The notes under the pieces: model-generated
Database searches by the model: none
What the model was told of the DNA's origin: nothing
The model's input: the letters and a program-made list of their open reading frames with translations, nothing else
Shown here: piece after piece, positions 57,707 to 64,000 of the stretch
Numbering within the stretch: position 1 is the stretch's first letter
Layout of the letters: each line of letters opens with the position of its first letter
DNA from: Pseudomonas brassicacearum subsp. brassicacearum
GTDB taxonomy: Bacteria > Pseudomonadota > Gammaproteobacteria > Pseudomonadales > Pseudomonadaceae
Reading direction: 5' to 3'
DNA: 64,000 bases
Assembly: GCF_008801605.1 (NCBI RefSeq)
Contig: NZ_VZPJ01000001.1
Location: forward strand, 620,001 to 684,000
Translations under genes and position numbers: made by a program

Positions 57707-58076
57707 CCGAAGTGCCTTAAGCCGGCTGGTCGCTTACCGCGCCTGAAAAATGTTCTCAGGCGCGGTTGAGGCCGAAATGGTTCGCCGTTCTGTTGACTAG
57801 AAAAGCCCTGTACGAGAGCAATCCAGCGTCTTTCCTATGGCTCAGCTCATGATCCCTGGCTGAAACTGTCACAGCGCGCCCAGTGCGCAAAGCTTGATGG
57901 CAAAACCTGCATCAATGCCATTCGAACGAAAAAACTAATCACGTGAAGATATTCATGCCGACAACATTAGCGGTCAAAAATCTGCTTGATTAAGCTTGTA
58001 TATACATGATTATATTTACTCGCCCGATGTAGCGAAAACCAACAATAAGCTGCAAGTCATCTCGAGAGGATTACCG
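57707..58076 (+). promoter_or_regulatory. hutU promoter region: hairpin and HutC site
   Basis: A 370-bp gap without a gene. CGCGCCTGA/TCAGGCGCG (57738-57746 and 57756-57764) is a perfect 9-bp hairpin behind the ATPase gene, without a U-run. CTTGTATATACATG (57995-58008), about 70 bp before hutU, is a HutC-like palindrome. I could not identify a convincing sigma-54 promoter by eye. Confidence 0.6.
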
Positions 58077-59768
58077 GTGAGCAAACCACTCCATTTCCGC
58101 AATGTCGAAATCCGCGCCCCTCGCGGTAACACGCTGACCGCCAAGAGCTGGCTGACCGAAGCGCCGCTGCGCATGCTGATGAACAACCTCGACCCGGAAG
58201 TGGCCGAGAACCCCAAGGAGTTGGTGGTCTACGGTGGCATCGGCCGCGCGGCGCGCAACTGGGAGTGCTACGACAAGATCGTCGAAAGCCTCACCAACCT
58301 GAACGACGACGAAACCCTGCTGGTGCAATCCGGCAAGCCGGTGGGCGTGTTCAAGACCCACAGCAACGCCCCGCGCGTCCTGATCGCCAACTCCAACCTG
58401 GTGCCGCACTGGGCCAGTTGGGAACACTTCAACGAACTCGACGCCAAGGGCCTGGCCATGTACGGCCAGATGACCGCCGGCAGCTGGATCTACATCGGCA
58501 GCCAGGGGATCGTGCAAGGCACCTATGAAACCTTCGTCGAGGCCGGTCGCCAGCATTACGATTCCAACCTCAAGGGCCGTTGGGTGCTGACCGCCGGCCT
58601 GGGCGGCATGGGCGGTGCGCAACCGTTGGCCGCGACGTTGGCCGGTGCATGCTCGCTGAACATCGAGTGCCAGCAGGTGAGCATCGATTTCCGCCTGAAA
58701 ACCCGCTACGTCGACGAGCAGGCCAAAGACCTCGACGACGCCCTGGCGCGCATCGAGAAATACACCGCCGAAGGCAAGGCGATTTCCATTGCACTGTGTG
58801 GGAACGCGGCGGAAATCCTGCCGGAGATGGTCCGTCGTGGTGTGCGTCCGGACATGGTCACCGACCAGACCAGCGCCCACGATCCCCTCAACGGCTACCT
58901 GCCGGCCGGCTGGACCTGGGACGAATACCGTGCCCGCGCCAAGACCGAGCCCGCCGCCGTGGTGAAGGCCGCCAAGCAATCGATGGCCGTCCACGTCAAA
59001 GCCATGTTGGCCTTCCAGAAAATGGGTGTGCCGACCTTCGACTACGGCAACAACATCCGCCAGATGGCCCAGGAAGAGGGCGTCGAAAATGCCTTCGACT
59101 TCCCGGGTTTCGTCCCGGCCTACATCCGTCCGCTGTTCTGCCGTGGCATCGGTCCGTTCCGCTGGGCGGCGCTGTCGGGTGACCCGCAGGACATCTACAA
59201 GACCGACGCCAAGGTCAAGGAACTGATCCCCGACGACGCCCACCTGCACAACTGGCTGGACATGGCCCGCGAGCGCATCAGTTTCCAGGGCTTGCCGGCA
59301 CGGATCTGCTGGGTTGGCCTGGGCCAGCGCGCCAAGTTGGGCCTGGCGTTCAACGAGATGGTGCGCAGCGGTGAGCTGTCGGCGCCGATCGTCATCGGCC
59401 GTGACCACCTCGACTCCGGTTCCGTGGCCAGCCCGAACCGTGAAACAGAATCCATGCAGGACGGCTCCGACGCCGTTTCCGACTGGCCGCTGCTCAATGC
59501 CCTGCTCAACACCGCCAGTGGCGCGACCTGGGTGTCGCTGCACCACGGTGGCGGCGTCGGCATGGGCTTTTCCCAGCACTCGGGCATGGTGATCGTCTGC
59601 GACGGTACTGACGAAGCGGCCGAACGGATTGCCCGTGTACTGCACAACGACCCGGCGACCGGCGTGATGCGCCATGCCGATGCCGGTTACCAGATCGCCA
59701 TTGATTGCGCGAATGAGCAAGGCTTGAACCTGCCAATGATCACTCTTGTTAAAGGAGCCAAAGCATGA
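58077..59768 (+). CDS. hutU: Urocanate hydratase
   Basis: Canonical Pseudomonas urocanase, 563 aa: urocanate to imidazolone propionate with tightly bound NAD+. It opens with [20 protein letters not shown] and contains [39 protein letters not shown], Arg362 in GPFRW, the catalytic cysteine (411 in this numbering) in GLPARIC, and [12 protein letters not shown]. The GTG at 58077 has GAGG eight bases upstream. Third codon positions are far more GC-rich than in the flanking ATPase and HutH genes, as if the gene had a separate recent history. Its stop overlaps the hutH start (ATGA). Confidence 0.95.
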   Translation: MSKPLHFRNVEIRAPRGNTLTAKSWLTEAPLRMLMNNLDPEVAENPKELVVYGGIGRAARNWECYDKIVESLTNLNDDETLLVQSGKPVGVFKTHSNAPRVLIANSNLVPHWASWEHFNELDAKGLAMYGQMTAGSWIYIGSQGIVQGTYETFVEAGRQHYDSNLKGRWVLTAGLGGMGGAQPLAATLAGACSLNIECQQVSIDFRLKTRYVDEQAKDLDDALARIEKYTAEGKAISIALCGNAAEILPEMVRRGVRPDMVTDQTSAHDPLNGYLPAGWTWDEYRARAKTEPAAVVKAAKQSMAVHVKAMLAFQKMGVPTFDYGNNIRQMAQEEGVENAFDFPGFVPAYIRPLFCRGIGPFRWAALSGDPQDIYKTDAKVKELIPDDAHLHNWLDMARERISFQGLPARICWVGLGQRAKLGLAFNEMVRSGELSAPIVIGRDHLDSGSVASPNRETESMQDGSDAVSDWPLLNALLNTASGATWVSLHHGGGVGMGFSQHSGMVIVCDGTDEAAERIARVLHNDPATGVMRHADAGYQIAIDCANEQGLNLPMITLVKGAKA

Positions 59769-61297
59769 AAACACTTAACGTTATCCCAGGCCAATTGAGC
59801 CTTGCCCAACTGCGTGCCGTTTACCAGCACCCAGTAAAAATCACCCTCGACCACAGTGCCTCTGCGCAAATTGAAGCCAGTGTCGCTTGCGTGGAGCAGA
59901 TCCTCGCCGAGAATCGCACCGCCTACGGTATCAATACCGGTTTCGGCCTGCTGGCCTCGACCCGTATCGCCAGTGAAGATCTGGAAAATCTGCAACGTTC
60001 GCTAGTACTGTCCCACGCCGCTGGTGTGGGTGAGCCGATCAGCGATGCGCTGGTGCGGTTGATCATGGTGCTCAAGGTCAATAGCCTCAGCCGTGGTTTC
60101 TCCGGCATACGCCGCGTGGTGATCGATGCTCTGATAGCATTGATCAACGCCGAGGTGTATCCGCATATTCCGTTAAAAGGTTCGGTCGGCGCATCTGGTG
60201 ACTTGGCACCTTTGGCGCACATGTCCCTCGTGCTGCTGGGAGAAGGCAAAGCCCGTTATAAGGGCGAATGGCTGGAAGCCACCGAAGCCCTGAAGGTGGC
60301 CGGTTTGGCGCCGTTGACGCTGGCTGCCAAAGAGGGCTTGGCGTTGCTCAACGGTACCCAGGTCTCCACTGCTTATGCTCTGCGCGGTTTGTTCGAGGGC
60401 GAAGACCTGTTTGCGGGCGCCTTGGCCATTGGTGCTTTGACGGTCGAAGCTGTCTTGGGCTCCCGCTCGCCGTTTGACGCACGCATCCATGCCGCACGCG
60501 GCCAGAGGGCTCAGATTGATACTGCTACTGCCTATCGCGACCTGCTGGGCCAAAGCAGTGAGGTCGCCGATTCGCACAAGGACTGCGGCAAGGTCCAAGA
60601 CCCCTACTCTCTACGCTGCCAACCTCAAGTCATGGGCGCATGCCTGACCCAGCTCCGTCAGGCCGCGGAAGTATTAGTCGTCGAAGCCAATGCCGTATCC
60701 GATAACCCGCTGGTGTTTTCCGTTGAAGGTGACGTGATCTCTGGCGGCAACTTCCATGCCGAGCCAGTGGCCATGGCCGCAGACAATATGGCATTGGCCA
60801 TTGCTGAAATCGGCTCCCTGAGCGAGCGCCGCATTTCGTTGATGATGGATAAACACATGTCACAACTGCCGCCGTTCTTGGTAGCCAATGGCGGCGTGAA
60901 CTCGGGTTTCATGATTTCTCAAGTAACAGCAGCAGCGCTGGCCAGTGAAAACAAGGCGCTGGCTCACCCCCATTCCGTAGACAGCCTGCCCACGTCCGCG
61001 AACCAGGAAGATCACGTATCGATGGCACCTGCGGCTGGCAAGCGATTGTGGGAAATGGCTGAAAACACCCGTGGAATCCTGGCTGTGGAGTGGCTAGCGG
61101 CCTGTCAGGGCCTGGACTTGCGTGACGGCTTGAAGACGTCGCCCAAGCTGGAACTGGCCCGGAACAGTCTGCGAAGCAAAGTGGCCTATTACGAGAAGGA
61201 TCGCTTCTTCGCGCCGGATATCAATGCGGCCAGTGAGTTATTGGCTTCCGGCTGCCTGAACGACTTGGTATTGAATAAGTTGTTGCCCAGCATCTGA
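59765..61297 (+). CDS. hutH: Histidine ammonia-lyase
   Basis: A 510-aa histidine ammonia-lyase (histidine to urocanate and ammonia). MIO triad Ala143-Ser144-Gly145 in [57 protein letters not shown] and NQEDHVSM are all canonical. Coupled to hutU by a four-base overlap, a fixed hutUH order. hutI, hutG and hutF are not in the window and must be elsewhere if the pathway is complete. Confidence 0.95.
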   Translation: MKTLNVIPGQLSLAQLRAVYQHPVKITLDHSASAQIEASVACVEQILAENRTAYGINTGFGLLASTRIASEDLENLQRSLVLSHAAGVGEPISDALVRLIMVLKVNSLSRGFSGIRRVVIDALIALINAEVYPHIPLKGSVGASGDLAPLAHMSLVLLGEGKARYKGEWLEATEALKVAGLAPLTLAAKEGLALLNGTQVSTAYALRGLFEGEDLFAGALAIGALTVEAVLGSRSPFDARIHAARGQRAQIDTATAYRDLLGQSSEVADSHKDCGKVQDPYSLRCQPQVMGACLTQLRQAAEVLVVEANAVSDNPLVFSVEGDVISGGNFHAEPVAMAADNMALAIAEIGSLSERRISLMMDKHMSQLPPFLVANGGVNSGFMISQVTAAALASENKALAHPHSVDSLPTSANQEDHVSMAPAAGKRLWEMAENTRGILAVEWLAACQGLDLRDGLKTSPKLELARNSLRSKVAYYEKDRFFAPDINAASELLASGCLNDLVLNKLLPSI

Positions 61298-61373
61298 TAG
61301 ATGATATCCACCATGAACACGTGAGTTATTCTGGCTGATATCCCGTATACGTTAAATGTCCAGGCAGTTTTTT

Positions 61374-61422
61374 GCTCCACAGCTATGACGATAGATTCTC
61401 GTTTTGGCTGTGGAGCTTTTTA
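61374..61422 (+). terminator. Intrinsic terminator after hutH
   Basis: GCTCCACAGC (61374-61383) and GCTGTGGAGC (61407-61416) form a perfect 10-bp stem followed by TTTTT. It ends the hut operon. The remaining sequence up to 61770 holds no recognisable gene. Confidence 0.85.
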
Positions 61423-61770
61423 TTGCTTCCCAGTAATAGCCTTATGTAAGTGCGCGGGAAAATTAGCTTGACAACAGCATTACATCCCTAAGGCTCCTTA
61501 TGCGCTCAAAATTCTGATACCAGCAGCATTCCCTGATCACGCGAACTCCGCTCAAGTATCTCCTGATTCTGAGCCGGGAGAGCTCATCACTACAAGTAAG
61601 GCATTAACGCCAATGCCCTCTCACCACACCAGCTCACCCCTTCTACGTCGACCGCACGATCAAGCCATTTGTAGGACACACTTGCATACCTACCAACTGG
61701 ATGGTATGTTTCGATCAGTTTCACACCTCCCCTACACCTACAGGGCACCGCGCCCAAAGTGGAATATCCC

Positions 61771-62103
61771 ATGCAAGATTGGAAGCAAACTCGAAAAGAC
61801 GTCAGCGCCCGCCTAGTGCAACTGAATGGCCTATCCCCAGAGACCATGAAAGGTATGGCTTCTTTAGGGAGCGCCGGCGAAAGAACAAACCACCTCGACG
61901 CTAAGACTCGTGAACTGATCTCACTCGCAGTTGCCGTCACCACCCGTTGCGACGGCTGCATCGCTTTCCACGCAGCTGAGGCCAAAAAGCTCGGCGTAAC
62001 GACTGAAGAGGTCTCAGAAGCTTTGGGCGTTGCGATTAATATGAACGCTGGCGCTGCATTGGTTTACAGCACTCACGTTTTGGATGCATTCGATAAATCT
62101 TGA
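61771..62103 (+). CDS. AhpD-like / carboxymuconolactone decarboxylase family protein
   Basis: A 110-aa protein of the CMD/AhpD family. TRELISLAVAVTTRCDGCIA with the redox CxxC, then FHAAEAKKLGVTTEEVSEAL, is the family core. Members act as peroxidase-linked disulfide reductases. The ATG at 61771 has GTGGA upstream; a GTG at 61759 is possible. It may belong functionally with the thiol proteins that follow on the other strand. Confidence 0.82.
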   Translation: MQDWKQTRKDVSARLVQLNGLSPETMKGMASLGSAGERTNHLDAKTRELISLAVAVTTRCDGCIAFHAAEAKKLGVTTEEVSEALGVAINMNAGAALVYSTHVLDAFDKS

Positions 62104-62473
62104 TACCCAGCAGTGCGGAAGGATCAATAATAGTAGAGGCTTAGCTACCCCCGTCGCCAATTAAATCTGAGAAGTCGCTAAAGCCCTATAAGCTGTTCTG
62201 CATGCCATTAGCCAACCACGTCGTTGTGCTGATGGCCTGCCGATGAAATCAAAGTCTTTACATTATCCGAACTTCGTTATCGCTGATACTCCGGCTGAAG
62301 CGTAACTGTGTTCAAGCAAAGGCTACGCTGGGCTAAACATGGCCTGGCCGGTCGTAAAGCGGAGCTTAGCTTGCCTATACGCCAGTCGGACACTTAGCCC
62401 AGCAACATCCTGACGCGCTTCCTACACTCATTCGGACAGTCAATTTGAGAGCGCATTGCATTTTTAGACCGAC
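62104..62473. other. Gene-free stretch
   Basis: 370 bp between the convergent AhpD-like and thioredoxin-like genes. No frame of note, RNA gene or clear terminator is recognised; it may be decayed sequence. Confidence 0.4.
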
Positions 62474-62803
62474 CTACAGAACATCCTTTAAGTCAGCTAA
62501 GATTGCTTTCTTCAACGCGGCAGCCGATCGAGAGCCGGCCAAAACCAAACGTAATCGCCCTTCGTGGAAAATCGCCAAGGATGGAACCGACCGGATACCA
62601 TACATCTGGGAGATCGTGGGCGAAACAGCCACATCAATCTTCCCGAATGCGGCGCACGACTGCAGCTTTTCTGCCAGTTCATTAAAAACCGGCTTCATTT
62701 CTTGACAGGGCTTGCACCAGGACGCCGAAAACAGCACAGCGCAGCTACCTTTTGCAACGAATCGGGCGAACTCTCCGGCTTTCACGTCTACAATACGGCT
62801 CAT
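62474..62803 (-). CDS. Thioredoxin-like protein
   Basis: A 109-aa thioredoxin fold starting MSRIVDVKAGEFARFVAKG, with active site WCKPC in LFSASWCKPCQEMKPVFNEL and the cis-proline in IRSVPSLAIF. WCKPC replaces the standard WCGPC, which usually shifts redox potential. It lies 71 bp behind the FrnE/DsbA-like gene on the same strand, so the two may act together. Confidence 0.85.
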   Translation of the reverse strand: MSRIVDVKAGEFARFVAKGSCAVLFSASWCKPCQEMKPVFNELAEKLQSCAAFGKIDVAVSPTISQMYGIRSVPSLAIFHEGRLRLVLAGSRSAAALKKAILADLKDVL

Positions 62804-62874
62804 CTGCACTTCACCCACAACATCATTCCAAATCCAGGAATTGCGGCACCAACAGTGCCGAAGCATCTCTGGTA

Positions 62875-63570
62875 CTAATTACATCCATCAAGCCCGCAAA
62901 CTTGACTGCTGGACGACTCATGTCCGTCATTTGGTTCGAAATACATTTGATTGAGTGCTTGGGAAAATATCTCTTGAGGCTGAGCCCCCGAAATAGAAAA
63001 TGAACTATTGAAAACAAAAAACGGGACGCCCGAGTGAAATTGGCCCATAGCACGCTCGTCTTCCTGCATCCGGTGAAACAATTCATTAGATGACCACGCG
63101 AGTCGAATCGACTCATCAGAAACACCTACAGATTTTGCAATCGATTCTAAACTACCTCGGTCAAATAGTGACTTACCCTGGGTAGTACTTTGCTCATAGA
63201 GCGCCTCCATCAAGTGCGTCTTCAATACTTCATCGTCAATCGCTTTGACGAGGACATGCGCATCCGCGGTGTCACCAAACATCATGGTTTCGAAACGGTA
63301 ATCAAGCCCTGAAGATTGGCCATATTGCATTACCGTACTCATCATATTCAAAGCAGCGATTGAACTACCTAATTTGACTTTAAGGGCTCTCACCATAGGC
63401 TCAGCAGCATGGTTAGGGGCAAGACGATACGCTCTCACGTTTACCTGAACATCGTCTTTGTACGGAAAGTCCTCAAGCGCATTCTCAAAACGACGCTTGG
63501 CGACCCAACACCAAGGACAGACGAAATCAGACCAAACATCTACTACAAACTTTTTCGAAATAGTGCTCAT
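62875..63570 (-). CDS. DsbA-family oxidoreductase (FrnE-like)
   Basis: A 231-aa cytoplasmic DsbA-fold protein beginning MSTISKKFVVDVWSDFVCPW with the active site CPWC, followed by a helical insertion domain and GVPFFVFNSSFSISGAQPQE with the cis-proline. These are hallmarks of FrnE/YwbO proteins. The longer frame to 63660 lacks a signal peptide and a good ribosome site. FrnE proteins are linked to oxidative stress tolerance and disulfide exchange. Confidence 0.85.
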   Translation of the reverse strand: MSTISKKFVVDVWSDFVCPWCWVAKRRFENALEDFPYKDDVQVNVRAYRLAPNHAAEPMVRALKVKLGSSIAALNMMSTVMQYGQSSGLDYRFETMMFGDTADAHVLVKAIDDEVLKTHLMEALYEQSTTQGKSLFDRGSLESIAKSVGVSDESIRLAWSSNELFHRMQEDERAMGQFHSGVPFFVFNSSFSISGAQPQEIFSQALNQMYFEPNDGHESSSSQVCGLDGCN

Positions 63571-63742
63571 ACACCCCTCTATATTGAAATAAATAAAAAC
63601 GCTGCTACCCCATTGAGCAAAGTTAAAAAACCGTTTAACAGCAAAAAGCAACGCGCTCAATTACAATAGCAAATGTAGCAACGCCAGTAGGCCTTGCCTA
63701 CTGGCGCTCTCAAGGTTGTAAAGATGAAAGATCTGATGATTA

Positions 63743-64000
63743 TCAGTCCTCACGAACCTCGAGGGTTGGCACCATGCGGATGGCTTTGGAGAAATTCGCG
63801 TAATTAACTGATGTTTTAATTACATTTTTGTGCAGTTCTTCTACACGCTCAAGAGGTGCATCGGTGTGAAGACGGATTACGACCCGCACTTGGTCGTACC
63901 CTGGGTTTACGCTCTCGTCGATGCCCAGAAAACCACGCAAATCGAGAGTGCCGTCGGTCTCAATTTCCAGACTGTGGATTTTAATGCCCATCATGGCTGC
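63743..64000 (-). CDS. OsmC/Ohr-like protein, 3' part only
   Basis: The C-terminal 86 or so residues of an OsmC-family protein: IHSLEIETDGTLDLRGFLGI, then VRVVIRLHTDAPLERVEELH and VIKTSVNYANFSKAI. The frame stays open to the window edge, so the start lies beyond 64000; the in-frame ATGs near 63994 are probably internal. OsmC proteins reduce organic peroxides with reactive cysteines, but the cysteine that would normally lie near the middle of the fold is not visible in this part. Confidence 0.7.
   Translation of the reverse strand, partial: AAMMGIKIHSLEIETDGTLDLRGFLGIDESVNPGYDQVRVVIRLHTDAPLERVEELHKNVIKTSVNYANFSKAIRMVPTLEVRED

Noticed and set aside
57800..58000. Sigma-54 promoter for hutU
   Set aside because: A TGGCAAAACCTGCA stretch looked similar, but the GG to GC spacing is two bases short.
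58071..59774. 567-codon open frame on the minus strand across hutU
   Set aside because: A shadow of a very GC3-rich gene; the product has no family features while the plus strand is a textbook urocanase.

Overview
The window reads as a chromosomal segment of a fluorescent-group Pseudomonas. Protein families, GC-rich codon use, HutC-type TGTA/TACA palindromes, two large dCache chemoreceptors, and DadA, SoxC-like and PotF-like genes all fit this. No rRNA or complete tRNA is present. Everything here was read by eye, so family calls rest on motifs and remembered relatives, not on searches.

Left part (110-16547). A NudC-type Nudix enzyme and an ACT-domain protein are followed by a long leftward catabolic cluster and a divergent rightward pair. 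Leftward, in transcription order, are a divergent urocanase, an AtzA/TrzN-type amidohydrolase, a histidine-ammonia-lyase-like enzyme, a four-part polar amino acid ABC transporter and an M20D amidohydrolase. Rightward are a hydantoinase-like amidohydrolase, an N-carbamoyl amino acid hydrolase, a LysR regulator and an amino-acid-type chemoreceptor. There is one gene for each step of an elimination, hydration, C2-substituent removal, hydantoin opening and decarbamoylation route to glutamate. This is the logic described for ergothioneine breakdown, and it differs from the HutI/HutF/HutG route.

Island remnant (16.7-19.0 kb). A RES-domain toxin gene broken by a frameshift sits behind its apparently intact Xre/ParS-type antitoxin, with seven 9-bp tandem repeats upstream. 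Next come the N-terminus of a P4-type integrase, a UUCG-loop terminator and an 18-bp piece of a tRNA-Gly 3' end, which I read as an attachment-site scar.

Middle (19.6-37.4 kb). A two-component set (a 1466-aa hybrid kinase, a REC-HD-GYP protein and a REC-REC-kinase) is followed by a compact four-gene operon: ClpB-like AAA+ ATPase, small radical SAM protein, 2102-aa zinc ribbon / pseudokinase / SF1 helicase / nuclease, and coiled-coil protein. I know no name for this combination. It is the best candidate for an undescribed conflict or quality-control system.

Right-centre (37.5-50.0 kb). Ordinary accessory metabolism: a polyamine-type binding protein, cupin and amine oxidoreductase with an AraC regulator; an EamA permease and TetR regulator with a shared operator; a sulfite-dehydrogenase-like molybdoenzyme with its cytochrome c; a DUF2946 protein with a TonB receptor; and a chemoreceptor.

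Right (50.2-61.4 kb). A second, conventional histidine locus: a DadA/RidA pair, then an HisC-like aminotransferase, HutC, a histidine-type ABC transporter, HutU and HutH. Four HutC-like palindromes lie at its promoters. HutU there is markedly more GC3-rich than its neighbours. The last 2.3 kb hold an AhpD-like protein, a thioredoxin-like protein, a FrnE/DsbA-like protein and the 3' part of an OsmC-like gene that runs off the window.
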